Origin: Stieleria maiorica
GTDB lineage: Bacteria; Planctomycetota; Planctomycetia; Pirellulales; Pirellulaceae
Direction: 5' to 3'
Length of the DNA stretch: 64,000 nt
NCBI RefSeq assembly: GCF_008035925.1
Contig: NZ_CP036264.1
Span: 2,910,443 to 2,974,442 of the forward strand
A program made the position numbers and the translations under genes. Below the pieces are notes generated by a model. That model saw only the letters and a program-made list of their open reading frames with translations. It was not told where the DNA came from and searched no databases. Below are positions 26,708 through 35,839 of the stretch, one piece after another; within the stretch, counting starts at the first letter, position 1; each line of letters opens with the position of its first letter.

Positions 26708-27919
26708 TTAGCGGTTCAGCGTGATCCCGAAGGTTCCGCCGACCATCAAGAAATCCTGGTCGTTGTCACCACCTCGCAAGACCGAGTTGCTATTGTCGCC
26801 GCCTCGCCACAGACCGCGAGCGACATCGATCAGTTGGAAACCGGCTCGGACCGTGACCGCACGGCTGAGTTGGTAACCGAGTTCTCCGCGGACATCGAAC
26901 CCGAGGAAGAACTCTTCGTTGCGGGTGTAGACGCGGTCGGTTTCGTCGTACAAGATCCGAGTCACCTCGTCGCCCTGGGTGATCAGGTCGGTTCCATCGT
27001 ACACGACGGCTTCGGTGTGGCGGTTGTTGAAGCTGCTCTGGAAGTTCGCCCCCGAGAACACTTTGAAATCGGTCGCGAACGTGAATCGATCGATGAACTT
27101 GAAGTATCGGAAACCGATCTGACCGGTGATCGCTTCGTTCTCGGTGAAGGCCTGGTCGGTCGTCATCAATTCGGCCGCTGCACCGTAGGTGGTGATCAAG
27201 TTGGGACGTCCGGCCGCTGCATCGGCGATCTGGTCGGGGTCGTTGGAACTGATAAAGTTCTGGAAGACATTCGTATCTTCGATTCGGAACCAGCGGAATC
27301 CGACCATCGGTTCAAGAATCCCACCGTAATGGTAGGGCTCCAACCGCCACGTCTTGCTCAACTCGTAGCTATCAAAATCGATCACGTTCTCGCTTTTCTT
27401 TTCATCGACAAAGCGATAGTTGAAACCGCGGTTGTTGGAGACTCCCGGGATGGCTTCGAATCCGAACGGTGGTGCCGCATTGGTGGCGTCACCGTCGAGT
27501 TCATCTTCGTTGATGCGATTGCCACGTTCCTTACGGACGCTGAAAAACTGGCCGATGTCATTGTCGACCCAGCTGAACAGCCAGCCTTTGTCCGTGTCGG
27601 GCATCATGAACCCGATCTCGTAGCGGTGGCCCCAGCCGCTATCCATACCCGACTCAAGCCCCTGGCTGTTGTTCTCCAGTTCGGGCCGCGAACCGTACAG
27701 GTTCAATCGGTCGTAGGTGGCGAACCAGCCCGTGTTGGCCCGCTTCTTTGGCTTCATATCCGCCAAGTCCATGTCGTAGATCGGCTCGAACCAACGGAAG
27801 TCGGGATCGAACTGAAACGGATCCGCCACGGGGACGTGCTCCTGAGCCTGGGCTGAGGCCATACCACAGAGCAGTACTAGGGATCCAAAAATTCTAGCCG
27901 TCAGCTTCCGTACCGACAT
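26708..27919 (-). CDS. BBP7-like outer-membrane beta-barrel protein
   Basis: Exported protein of 403 residues. The signal peptide (1-25, ending ASAQAQ) precedes alternating aromatic beta-strand sequence (GWLFSWVDND, YGGILEPMVGFRWFRIED, GFDVRGELGYQL). It ends in GGTFGITLNR. This is the pattern of planctomycete BBP7 outer-membrane porin-like proteins. The ATG at 27919 gives the signal peptide; the frame runs to 28006. An AT-rich inverted repeat lies 89 nt upstream. Confidence 0.72.
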   Translation of the reverse strand: MSVRKLTARIFGSLVLLCGMASAQAQEHVPVADPFQFDPDFRWFEPIYDMDLADMKPKKRANTGWFATYDRLNLYGSRPELENNSQGLESGMDSGWGHRYEIGFMMPDTDKGWLFSWVDNDIGQFFSVRKERGNRINEDELDGDATNAAPPFGFEAIPGVSNNRGFNYRFVDEKKSENVIDFDSYELSKTWRLEPYHYGGILEPMVGFRWFRIEDTNVFQNFISSNDPDQIADAAAGRPNLITTYGAAAELMTTDQAFTENEAITGQIGFRYFKFIDRFTFATDFKVFSGANFQSSFNNRHTEAVVYDGTDLITQGDEVTRILYDETDRVYTRNEEFFLGFDVRGELGYQLSRAVTVRAGFQLIDVARGLWRGGDNSNSVLRGGDNDQDFLMVGGTFGITLNR

Positions 27920-28007
27920 CGCTGTTCCACCGTCTAATAGTAGTCGTCCGTAGTAGCCGCGGAAAACTGCCTGCAATTTTCTCTCGCGGCCCGCGTTGGG
28001 GTGCATT

Positions 28008-28044
28008 GACCGAATTTTTTGTCTCTTGACACAAAAATTCGGTC
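28008..28044. promoter_or_regulatory. AT-rich inverted repeat upstream of the BBP7-like gene
   Basis: GACCGAATTTTTTGT (28008-28022) and ACAAAAATTCGGTC (28031-28044) pair almost perfectly, with one extra T in the left arm. It is far more AT-rich than its surroundings. It lies between the tadA stop (28147) and the BBP7-like start (27919), both minus strand. It may be an operator for the barrel gene or a terminator of tadA. Confidence 0.5.
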
Positions 28045-28146
28045 GTGACGGTCTTATCGGACAGGCTGACGCCCAGGGCTTAGTCTGATTGCCGCGAGAA
28101 GTGGCAAAAGTCCGAGAATCTTGAATACCGGTACAGTTTCACCCAC

Positions 28147-28620
28147 CTACTTCTTCCCCAGCGCGCGTTTGCTAGCGAAAAAGTCCGTCAACACTCGTCC
28201 GCAAGGTTCGGCCTTGATTCCCGCGACCACCTCGGACTGATGGTTCAGCCGGTCATCCTCGAGCAATTGGAACAGGCTGGTCACCGCGCCGGCTTTCGGG
28301 TCGCTGGCGCCAAAGACCACCCGTGGGACCCGGGATTGCAGAATCGCCCCGGCACACATCGGGCACGGCTCCAACGTCACGTACAGCGTCGTCTTTTCCA
28401 GCCTCCAGTCGCCGATCGCGGCCGCCGCTTGCGTGATCGCGATCATCTCCGCATGGGCGGTGGGATCCTTCAGCATTTGCCGCTGGTTGGAGGCGGCAGC
28501 GATGATCTGATGATCGCGGACAATCAACGCCCCGACGGGAACCTCATCCAATTCCATCGCTTGGTAGGCCAGCTCGAGTGCCCGGCCCATGAAGTGTTCG
28601 TCGATTTGCTGTTGATCCAT
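28147..28620 (-). CDS. tadA: tRNA adenosine(34) deaminase
   Basis: Zinc deaminase of 157 residues that makes inosine at the wobble base of tRNA-Arg. Zinc and catalytic motifs are HAEM (His56, Glu58) and PCPMC (Cys86, Cys89). The PVGALIV segment is typical. ATG 28620 (MDQQQIDEHFMGRALELA) is chosen over the longer frame to 28749, which would overlap the DUF1080 gene. It begins 29 nt after the DUF1080 stop on the same strand. Confidence 0.92.
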   Translation of the reverse strand: MDQQQIDEHFMGRALELAYQAMELDEVPVGALIVRDHQIIAAASNQRQMLKDPTAHAEMIAITQAAAAIGDWRLEKTTLYVTLEPCPMCAGAILQSRVPRVVFGASDPKAGAVTSLFQLLEDDRLNHQSEVVAGIKAEPCGRVLTDFFASKRALGKK

Positions 28621-28649
28621 CGAAAACCCGCTTACTGTGCCGCTGCGGT

Positions 28650-29519
28650 TTACTGTGCCGCTGCGATTTCCGATCGATGCAGACGTCGCAGTTGGATGTT
28701 GCGGATTTGCGAGTCGCATTCGAAATTCGCAATCCCCATCGGCGTGCAAGGATCCATTTCGAATCGGATGTCGAACTCGTGGTCCTTGCGGGGCTGGCTG
28801 AACAGTTCAGTGCCATCGACCCAGACCGTGATCTTCGTGGTCTCCACCCGAACACGGGCGCTGTACCACTTTTTATCCTCATAATTCTTGAACATCGTGG
28901 TTTCGTTGTCGCTGGCGTCACGTCCATCGATGCTGCTGATCCCGGTGATTCCGCCGCCCCATCCGCCCATCACCAAGCTGACGTATTGGTCGGCGACGGG
29001 AAAGGTAAACGCGCACAGAAAGTCGTAGCCGGAATCGCGCCGACATTCCCAGCGGAGTTCATAGTTGTCCCGAGGCAGCGGTTTGGCGTTTTTCGAATCC
29101 TGGCCGTCGCCGTTGGCCGAATCGCCATCAAAGGGTCCCGTCCAGACCACACCGGTCAGCGGGTCGCCGTGTTCCATCTTGATCACACCGTCCTTGATCA
29201 CCACGTCGCCTTCCCCTCCGAATTGGCAGGCTTTCCAGTGCCCGGCCAGGGTGATCCAAGGCGTCTTGGTGGATTTGTCGGCAGCGTCGTTTTCGGGGGC
29301 GTTTTTGTCCGTGGTCGTGTTTTGTGTGGCAGGTTTCTTGACTTCCGCGTCGGCTTGCACTGCCGTGGCTTGCTGCGCTGTCGCCGCGGTTGCTACAACC
29401 GCCGCAGCGACCAGTGCGACAAACCTTGTTCGGGCAAGGGGGTTCGTGCGGCCGCGGGTGAGGGTTCGATGGAGACGCTGCACGGTGGTGTCCTCTTGCC
29501 TAGAGATCAATAGATTCAC
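28650..29519 (-). CDS. DUF1080 (3-keto-disaccharide hydrolase-like) exported protein
   Basis: Protein of 289 residues. A basic leader and hydrophobic signal (about 28-53, ending TATAQQATA) is followed by a charged linker rich in Asn/Asp/Lys. A DUF1080 lectin-like beta-sandwich covers about 85-280 (NYELRWECRRDSGYDF, KKWYSARVRVETTKITVWVDG). Such proteins bind or cleave glycans and are highly expanded in planctomycetes. The last codons (AAAQ-stop) are copied a second time just after the stop. Confidence 0.75.
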   Translation of the reverse strand: MNLLISRQEDTTVQRLHRTLTRGRTNPLARTRFVALVAAAVVATAATAQQATAVQADAEVKKPATQNTTTDKNAPENDAADKSTKTPWITLAGHWKACQFGGEGDVVIKDGVIKMEHGDPLTGVVWTGPFDGDSANGDGQDSKNAKPLPRDNYELRWECRRDSGYDFLCAFTFPVADQYVSLVMGGWGGGITGISSIDGRDASDNETTMFKNYEDKKWYSARVRVETTKITVWVDGTELFSQPRKDHEFDIRFEMDPCTPMGIANFECDSQIRNIQLRRLHRSEIAAAQ

Positions 29520-29602
29520 GATTCAGTTTCTGTGCGAACAGTTCTGTACGACCAGACGTCATCCGGCCCACCGCCGGTGGACCTAACCTTGTTGCTTGTT
29601 TT

Positions 29603-30052
29603 ATGCGTCCAATCACCGGCATCACCATACTCGGCTTTCGCCTTGGCGTCATCGCTCTGGCCGTCTATTGGAGCGCACTTTTTCTGGGAACGCACCTGCC
29701 TGCGGGAATCGATGTCGGGCCCCAGGTCAGCGACAAACTGAAGCATTTTGGCGGCTATTTCGGACTGGCCGTCCTGTGTTGCTACGTGACGCAATCGCCG
29801 GCGAACGATCCACGCCGGTCGGCTTGGCGATTCCTCGGCGTGATCGTTGTCTTGGCGGCCTACGCCTGCATCGACGAACTGACCCAGGCGTTCTCGCCGG
29901 GACGCCATCCGGACGTCCTCGATGCGCTGGCGGATCTGGCGGGGATCATGACGGCGGTGGGTCTGTACGTCGTGTCGCGTCAGATCGCGCGGAGGTTCTC
30001 ATCACTGCCGGCGTCCAAGGAAGCCGTCTCCAACGAGGCGGCTGACGCTTGA
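29603..30052 (+). CDS. VanZ-family membrane protein
   Basis: Membrane protein of 149 residues with four hydrophobic segments. VanZ signatures are SDKLKHFGGYFGLAVL and DELTQAFSPGRHPDVLDALAD. VanZ proteins are linked to low-level teicoplanin resistance in some bacteria, but most family members have no known role. The 3' end overlaps the convergent channel-like gene by 73 bp. Confidence 0.85.
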   Translation: MRPITGITILGFRLGVIALAVYWSALFLGTHLPAGIDVGPQVSDKLKHFGGYFGLAVLCCYVTQSPANDPRRSAWRFLGVIVVLAAYACIDELTQAFSPGRHPDVLDALADLAGIMTAVGLYVVSRQIARRFSSLPASKEAVSNEAADA

Positions 30053-31074
30053 ACCGTCTGACCGCGCCGGTCTGTGAATGTGCAGGCGTCATCCTCCTCC
30101 TCGGCGGTCTTCAGTTTCAACTTGGCGATGCGTTGCCTCAGCAACCGCGAGTGTTTCTCCATCTCTGCCAGTTCCTTCTCCAGTTTTTCGATCCGCCGCT
30201 GATCGCTGACACGCAAGATCCGCTCGGTCAGGTCAAACAGGATCAAAACTCGCAACGCCTTGATCGCCGTGCCCCGTAATCGATAGGCGCGCGCCAAGTT
30301 GGAGATCTGCTGGATCCGCATCAAATCGGCCAACCGAGTCGCCTTGGCCAAACTCAACGTCCGCAAGAACGACACCAACGGCAGCAGGATGATCGCCAGA
30401 TCGATCCAGTGTTCTTTGCAGTACTCCAGTTTCTTCTCCGCGATCGACACCATCAAAATGAATTCGGCGGCGAACGCAAACCAAATCACCCCCGTGCCAC
30501 CATGCAACAGGATGCGGAGCCAGCGGTAAGCGGCGACTTGATCTTTCAAGAAGAACTCGATGATCAGGATCGGCATGATCAACAGTGCGATCACCATCAT
30601 CGGAACACTAAAATGGCGTTCCAATTGTCGCTGCAACCGTCGACCTCCCCGGCGCCATCCCAGCCCGGGCAACCAAATCCGACCGTGCATCTCGGGACTG
30701 CGGGCACACATGCGAAGCGCCGGGCAGAGGCAGAACAACACGCTGTGCAGGTGATGCCGCAGACTTTCGCGATTCCATGGTCGCGTCACCCAGTGCACGA
30801 TCGCTTCACCGATCACGACACACCAGATCACCAACATGGTCACCAACACGCCGCCCTCAAGCCCATACGGCGCCACCAATGCCGTCTCGGCCGCCTCCAA
30901 ACTCTCCGCATCGACCACCTGCTTGGCACGTTCTTGCAACCCCGGAACGTCGACCCAGATCACCACCAGAACAGCCAGACAGACCAAAAAGATCATCGCC
31001 AGCGAGAACATCAACACTTCGTTGCGGCCGGCGAACCACCGCAACCACAACCGGGTGTCGAAACGCTTTTTCAT
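29980..31074 (-). CDS. Voltage-sensor-like membrane protein with coiled-coil tail
   Basis: Protein of 364 residues. Hydrophobic segments are near 21-41, 75-95, 157-175, 192-212 and 223-238. The last section (FAAEFILMVSIAEKKLEYCK, EHWIDLAIILLPLVSFLRTL) looks like S2-S4 of a voltage-gated channel and runs into an Arg/Lys-spaced helix (TRLADLMRIQQISNLARAYR). No pore motif such as TVGYG is seen, so an ion-conducting role is unproven. A coiled coil (about 292-325) and an acidic tail end the protein. Could be a sensor without a pore. Confidence 0.6.
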   Translation of the reverse strand: MKKRFDTRLWLRWFAGRNEVLMFSLAMIFLVCLAVLVVIWVDVPGLQERAKQVVDAESLEAAETALVAPYGLEGGVLVTMLVIWCVVIGEAIVHWVTRPWNRESLRHHLHSVLFCLCPALRMCARSPEMHGRIWLPGLGWRRGGRRLQRQLERHFSVPMMVIALLIMPILIIEFFLKDQVAAYRWLRILLHGGTGVIWFAFAAEFILMVSIAEKKLEYCKEHWIDLAIILLPLVSFLRTLSLAKATRLADLMRIQQISNLARAYRLRGTAIKALRVLILFDLTERILRVSDQRRIEKLEKELAEMEKHSRLLRQRIAKLKLKTAEEEDDACTFTDRRGQTVQASAASLETASLDAGSDENLRAI

Positions 31075-31546
31075 CTCGAAACTCCTGGAATGTGGTCCAA
31101 AAGGTCGGGGGAGCCGATCCGAACGGGATCGCTCGGGTGTGCTGCCGAAGGATTATAGGGAAAACACCCCGGGGCAGTGACGGGCTCCCCCGGCAGCCCT
31201 GTGATAGACTAGGCTACGCACGCGACCCCAAAGGGCGCAAATGCCATCGCGACTCACTGATTTATTCGTTCCGAAAATCAATCGCAACCAGGCGAAGCGG
31301 TTCCGTCATTGTTCCCCAGGGAGAATCCTGCAGATCGAGGTCGGGGGTTTTCCTGCCTTCTGCCTCGTTCCAAGGCTCCCCCTTGGAACGCCCTGCAGGC
31401 CTGGCTCCCACCACACGCCCCGCGTACAACCAGAGGCGGAACCTGGGCAGATTTCCGTTCCCAGGCCGAATCCCGGGAACGGGGCAATACACGGGGGATC
31501 CACCTTCTGGCGAAGGTAGCTACGTTCGCAACGGTCCAAACGCGTC
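31075..31546. repeat. Intergenic repeat cluster between divergent genes
   Basis: This 472-bp gap holds no credible gene; the short ORFs are chance frames in repeats. It contains a perfect hairpin CGTTCCAAGG-CTCCC-CCTTGGAACG (31366-31390), a motif also seen at 52389-52411. It also holds a 31-bp block (31493-31523) that recurs exactly, in reverse orientation, at 49449-49479. Promoters for the channel-like gene and the DUF1289 gene must lie here. Confidence 0.7.
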
Positions 31547-31750
31547 ATGCAATCGCAACACCATCCGCCTGATCCCCCCGAGACGGTGAGTTCTCAATCG
31601 CCTTGCGTCGACCACTGCGCACTCGACGCGGCGCAGACCTGCCTGGGCTGCTTTCGGACGCTGGACGAAATCGCCCGCTGGTCCGTGATGAGCGAAGAAG
31701 AAAGGCGAGAAACCAATCGGCGATGCCGACAACGGCGTCAACAAGCCTGA
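31547..31750 (+). CDS. DUF1289 protein
   Basis: Small protein of 67 residues. It matches the DUF1289 pattern: SPC(20)VDHC(24) ... TC(32)LGC(35)FRTLDEIARWSVMSEEERRE, with four cysteines suited to bind metal or an iron-sulfur cluster, and a basic tail. The function of the family is unknown. It lies 121 nt upstream of leuC on the same strand. Confidence 0.8.
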   Translation: MQSQHHPPDPPETVSSQSPCVDHCALDAAQTCLGCFRTLDEIARWSVMSEEERRETNRRCRQRRQQA

Positions 31751-31871
31751 ATTGCGGTCGGTGGCCCCCCCGAACATCATCGCCGCCGGATCGCTCATTG
31801 ACAATTCAAGGCTTTCCGCCGACAGTTAGGGGCTCCGCTTTTAGTATTCCTCCGTTTCCCCCACCCCGCTA

Positions 31872-33296
31872 ATGACCGATGCCGACTCGTCCGCCCCGCG
31901 GACTTTGCTAGACAAAATCTGGGACCAACACGTCGTCCACCAACCGGAATCCGGCCCCGCGATTTTGTACATCGATCTGCACCTGGTTCACGAAGTCACC
32001 AGCCCTCAGGCCTTTGAAGGGCTGCGGATCAACGGTCGCAACGTGCGTCGGCCGGAGCGAACGTTGGCCACCCCGGACCACAATGTCCCGACCAGCGACC
32101 GATCGCTGCCGATCGCCGACCCGATCAGCCGCAAACAGATCGAAACCCTGCGCAGCAACTGTGCCGAATTCGGCGTCCAGCTGTTCGACATCGGCGACGT
32201 CCGCCAAGGCATCGTGCACGTGATCGGCCCCGAAAACGGTTACACCCAACCGGGCATGACGATCGTCTGTGGCGACAGCCACACCGCCACCCACGGGGCG
32301 TTTGGCGCCTTGGCCTTTGGGATCGGAACCAGCGAAGTCGAACACGTCTTGGCGACACAAACCCTGCTGCAGTTCAAACCCAAGACGTTTGAGTTGCGCG
32401 TCGACGGCCAGTTGCCCAAAGGCGTCACTGCCAAAGACATGATCCTGTATCTGATCGGCAAGATCGGTACCGCCGGCGGCACCGGCTACGTGCTCGAATA
32501 CACCGGCGACTGCGTGACCAACCTGACGATGGAAGAACGCATGACGGTCTGTAACATGTCGATCGAAGCGGGCGCGCGTGCCGGGATGATCGCCCCCGAT
32601 CAATCCACCTTTGAATACTTGAAGGGATTGCCGGAAGCGCCCGCCGATTTCGATGCCGCCGTCGCACGCTGGGCAGGACTCTCCACGGATCCGGGAGCGA
32701 CGTACGACAAGTCGCTGCATTTCAACGGTGCCGACATCCAACCCCAGGTGACCTGGGGGACCAACCCCGGTCAAGTGATCAGCGTCAAAGACAAGACGCC
32801 CGATCCGGCCGACTTTAGCGATCCGACCGACCAAAAAACGACCCGTGACGCGCTGGCCTACATGGGACTCGACGCCAGCACCGCGATGGAAGACGTCGCG
32901 ATCGACCGCGTCTTCATCGGCTCCTGCACCAACGCCCGCATCGAAGACCTGCGGGCGGCCGCCGAAGTCATCAAGGGCTACCACGTCAGCGACAAAGTCA
33001 ACGCGATGGTTGTGCCGGGAAGCGGCAAGGTCAAAGCCCACGCCGAACGCGAAGGGCTGGACAAGGTCTTCCGCGAAGCCGGATTCGATTGGCGCGAGGC
33101 CGGCTGCAGCATGTGCCTGGCCATGAACCCCGACAAACTGGCGCCGGGTGAACGCTGTGCCAGCACCAGCAACCGCAACTTCGAAGGCCGCCAAGGCAAG
33201 GGCGGACGGACGCACCTGGTCAGCCCCGCGATGGCCGCCGCCGCCGCCATCCAAGGCCACTTCGTCGACATCCGCGACTGGGACTACAAGCACTAG
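31872..33296 (+). CDS. leuC: 3-isopropylmalate dehydratase large subunit
   Basis: Leucine-biosynthesis aconitase-family enzyme of 474 residues, which isomerises 2- to 3-isopropylmalate with LeuD. The 4Fe-4S ligands are Cys352 ([14 protein letters not shown]), Cys412 and Cys415 (CSMC). The [13 protein letters not shown] and NRNFEGRQG motifs are also present. leuD follows 231 bp later, separated by a repeat instead of the usual close spacing. leuA and leuB are not in the window. Confidence 0.95.
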   Translation: MTDADSSAPRTLLDKIWDQHVVHQPESGPAILYIDLHLVHEVTSPQAFEGLRINGRNVRRPERTLATPDHNVPTSDRSLPIADPISRKQIETLRSNCAEFGVQLFDIGDVRQGIVHVIGPENGYTQPGMTIVCGDSHTATHGAFGALAFGIGTSEVEHVLATQTLLQFKPKTFELRVDGQLPKGVTAKDMILYLIGKIGTAGGTGYVLEYTGDCVTNLTMEERMTVCNMSIEAGARAGMIAPDQSTFEYLKGLPEAPADFDAAVARWAGLSTDPGATYDKSLHFNGADIQPQVTWGTNPGQVISVKDKTPDPADFSDPTDQKTTRDALAYMGLDASTAMEDVAIDRVFIGSCTNARIEDLRAAAEVIKGYHVSDKVNAMVVPGSGKVKAHAEREGLDKVFREAGFDWREAGCSMCLAMNPDKLAPGERCASTSNRNFEGRQGKGGRTHLVSPAMAAAAAIQGHFVDIRDWDYKH

Positions 33297-33370
33297 AGGG
33301 ATAGGCTTCCAGCCTGGCCGCGGAAAAGAGGCCTGACCCCTTTTCCGCTCAAACGACTTTCGATCGCAAA

Positions 33371-33448
33371 CTGAGCCGCAGGCGCTAGCCTCGGGCCTTA
33401 CAAGTCTCGAAGGGCAATCCAAGGCCCGCGGTTAGCGCCGCCGGCTCA
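33371..33448. repeat. Imperfect 28-bp inverted repeat between leuC and leuD
   Basis: Arms 33371-33398 and 33421-33448 match at 24 of 28 positions. The arms begin TGAGCCG and end CGGGCCTT. A second hairpin, GCGGAAAAG (33320-33328) with CTTTTCCGC (33340-33348), lies just after leuC. Together they could weaken leuD transcription, as no other promoter is obvious. Confidence 0.75.
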
Positions 33449-33527
33449 TCGAGTAGGTGGCATCGAGTGCGACCTACGGACCTTTGCTTCCACGCGACCA
33501 CCACCCAAGCCACTTCACCAACCACCC

Positions 33528-34121
33528 ATGCAGAGCTTTACCAAACACACCGGCATCGTCGCGACGATGGATCGTGCCAACGTCGACACCGACCAAATCA
33601 TCCCAAAGCAGTTCCTGAAACGGATCGAGCGCACCGGATTCGGACAATTTCTGTTTTACGACTGGCGTTTCCAGGAAGACGGTGAAACGCCGAACCCCGA
33701 ATTCGAGCTGAACCAACCGGCCGTCAAAGGCGCCTCGATCCTGGTCGCGCGCCGCAATTTCGGCAGCGGATCGAGCCGCGAACATGCGGTCTGGGCACTG
33801 GACGATTACGGTTTTCGCAGCGTGATCGCGCCGTCGTTTGCCGACATCTTCTTCAACAACTGCTTCAAGAACGGCGTGCTGCCGATCACCTTGCCCGAAA
33901 GCGACATCGATCATCTTTTCGAAACCGCCCAAGCCAAGGGGACCTACGAGTTGACGGTCGATCTGGAAAACCAGGTCATCAAAGACGCCGACGGTTGGGA
34001 GCGATCGTTCGAGGTCGATGCCAGCCGCCGCGACAAGATGCTGCAAGGCTTGGACGACATCGGCCAAACGCTGAAGTTCGAAGACAAGATCGCGGACTAC
34101 GAAGCCGCCCGAACCTGGTAG
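33528..34121 (+). CDS. leuD: 3-isopropylmalate dehydratase small subunit
   Basis: Swivelling subunit of the LeuCD enzyme, 197 residues. Landmarks are [20 protein letters not shown] at the N-terminus and the substrate-binding [13 protein letters not shown] loop. The length is normal. It pairs with leuC just upstream despite the 231-bp repeat spacer. Confidence 0.94.
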   Translation: MQSFTKHTGIVATMDRANVDTDQIIPKQFLKRIERTGFGQFLFYDWRFQEDGETPNPEFELNQPAVKGASILVARRNFGSGSSREHAVWALDDYGFRSVIAPSFADIFFNNCFKNGVLPITLPESDIDHLFETAQAKGTYELTVDLENQVIKDADGWERSFEVDASRRDKMLQGLDDIGQTLKFEDKIADYEAARTW

Positions 34122-34161
34122 ACGCCCGACATCGTGCGACAGACTGGGGCTTCGGGTAGCC

Positions 34162-34251
34162 GATGCGTTTTGAGAGTCGCCGTGTTCTTCGAACTCGGCG
34201 GACCGAAAAAGCGAATCTTTGCCCCGCGCCGACCTCGGAGAGGCCGGCGAC
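34162..34251. repeat. Dispersed intergenic repeat, copy 2 (partner at 937)
   Basis: Close match, same orientation, to 937-1021 (see there). It lies between the convergent ends of leuD and rarD. Confidence 0.8.
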
Positions 34252-34329
34252 GGTCCAGCCCGATCGAAAATTGAGCTGCGGCGGAATACGAGTACCGAAG
34301 CGCAAATGAGTGGATGGGCTGCCCCGCCT

Positions 34330-35211
34330 TCACCGCCGCTTGATCAAGAACACCGCCACCCCGCTCCAAACGAACGCGAACCCGATCAACGTGTTGGTCG
34401 ACATCGGTTCGCCGAAGTAAAACGCGCCGACCAAAAACTGCAGCGTCGGGCCGATGAATTGCAGGACGCCGATCAGGGTCAGCGGAATCCGCTGAGCGGC
34501 GGCGGAGAAAAACGCCAGCGGAACGAGCGTTAAAAAACCGCCGATGATCAGCATCGCGTCCAGCATCGCGTTGCCGCGACCAAAATCCCCCGCGCCGCCT
34601 TGGTACAACAGCGTCAAATAAACCAGCGTCGGGGACAGCAGCACCAGCGTCTCGAGAAACAACCCGTTCATCGGGTCCAGTTGCGCCTTCTTCTTGACCA
34701 ACGCGTATCCGGCAAATGAGCTGGCCATCGCCAGTGAAACCCAGGGGAACTGGCCGGCGGCGAAGGTCATCACCGTGACCCCGATCGCGGCCAATCCGAT
34801 CGCGCCCCACCGCGCCGCCGGTAGCCGCTCCCCGAGCACGACGACCCCCAGCAAAACGTTGAACAAGGGGCTGATGTAGTACCCCAACGACGACAGCAAC
34901 ACCTGCTCGTTCGTGACCGCGTACAAGAACGCTCCCCAGTTGATCGCGATCAAGAAGGCTGCCGCGGCATAGATGCCCCATGTCCGGGGCCGACGGAGCG
35001 CCTCCAGCAACGCCACCCGAACGACACGGTTGCTGAGCCGGAATCGGACCCCCGCGATCAGCATCGAAAACACAAACGCCCAAACAACCCGGTGGCTGAC
35101 CAACTCCAGCGCCGACGTTCCGCGCAGCAGATTCCAGAAGATCGGAAACAGCCCCCAAATCACGTTGGCGGCCAATGCGCAGAAGAATCCCAGGCGGGTG
35201 GAGGCTGACAT
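34330..35211 (-). CDS. rarD: RarD-type EamA/DMT transporter
   Basis: Inner-membrane protein of 293 residues with ten hydrophobic segments in two EamA repeats. RarD signatures are ANVIWGLFPIFWNLL near residue 11, SHRVVWAFVF, and INWGAFLYAV with SSLGYYISPLFNVLLG. Members of this family export metabolites. Start 35211 (MSASTRLGFF) is preferred; the frame runs to 35331 but the added leader is atypical. Confidence 0.85.
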   Translation of the reverse strand: MSASTRLGFFCALAANVIWGLFPIFWNLLRGTSALELVSHRVVWAFVFSMLIAGVRFRLSNRVVRVALLEALRRPRTWGIYAAAAFLIAINWGAFLYAVTNEQVLLSSLGYYISPLFNVLLGVVVLGERLPAARWGAIGLAAIGVTVMTFAAGQFPWVSLAMASSFAGYALVKKKAQLDPMNGLFLETLVLLSPTLVYLTLLYQGGAGDFGRGNAMLDAMLIIGGFLTLVPLAFFSAAAQRIPLTLIGVLQFIGPTLQFLVGAFYFGEPMSTNTLIGFAFVWSGVAVFLIKRR

Positions 35212-35839
35212 GCAGTGATTTCGAGAACCTTGGCAAACGCCGAAAACTGGCCAGCCGCACATGCGGCCGACCATCATCAAAGCCGAGACCAGTGAATACC
35301 GGCCGGCACAGCCGAGCTTACAGCCCCACACTTAACAACGGAATCGGGACCCAAATTGTAGAACCGTTGTCCCAACTGTTCCCCCTGGCCGCGCAGCGGA
35401 CACCCTCAGCCGCGTCCCGTGGAAACCATTCCGTCCGTTGCCGCATGATTTTGCCCCGCATCATTCTGCCAGCCCTCTCCCCATCGTTTTGCCCCACCCA
35501 AATCTACAGAGAACGCGATCGTCCCTTTATGGTTCGCAAGCCTTTCAAGAATCGGGAGGATTCGTCTGCCGTCCATTCACCTGCCACAAGGATCAATCCC
35601 TGTTCCTCCGCAGGTGGCCTGTTGGTTTACTAATGCCGCGGCGCGAGCAAGGGCGGCTTCCGGCAAGCTTGGCTGGGGACGACGCCGTTCAGGAACTTCG
35701 CCGATCTCGCGGAATCGACGCGGCACGACAGGGTATAATCGTGACCCGTAACCGTTGATTCTAGTGGCGTCCCCCCCACGATCGCCTCCAGCCAGTCGCC
35801 TCCAGCCAGTCGCCTCCAGCCCAACCGCCCGAGCCCCCC
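35212..35839. repeat. Non-coding stretch with short repeats before the DUF58 operon
   Basis: No credible gene in about 630 bp. It contains one copy of the CATCATTCTGCC / CATCGTTTTGCCCC family (35444-35495, also at 49313 and 52490). A block at 35563-35592 (ATTCGTCTGCC ... CCTGCCACAA) resembles one arm of the cassette palindrome at 60740-60839. A threefold tandem repeat of TCGCCTCCAGCCAG (35782-35823) ends 17 nt before the DUF58 start. The operon promoter must lie here. Confidence 0.65.

Noticed and set aside
29980-31074. Firm call as potassium channel
   Set aside because: The voltage-sensor-like helices are suggestive, but no selectivity-filter motif is present.
31908-33422. 504-codon open frame on the minus strand
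   Set aside because: It lies antisense over leuC, whose motifs are clear; GC-rich codon bias opens the opposite frame.
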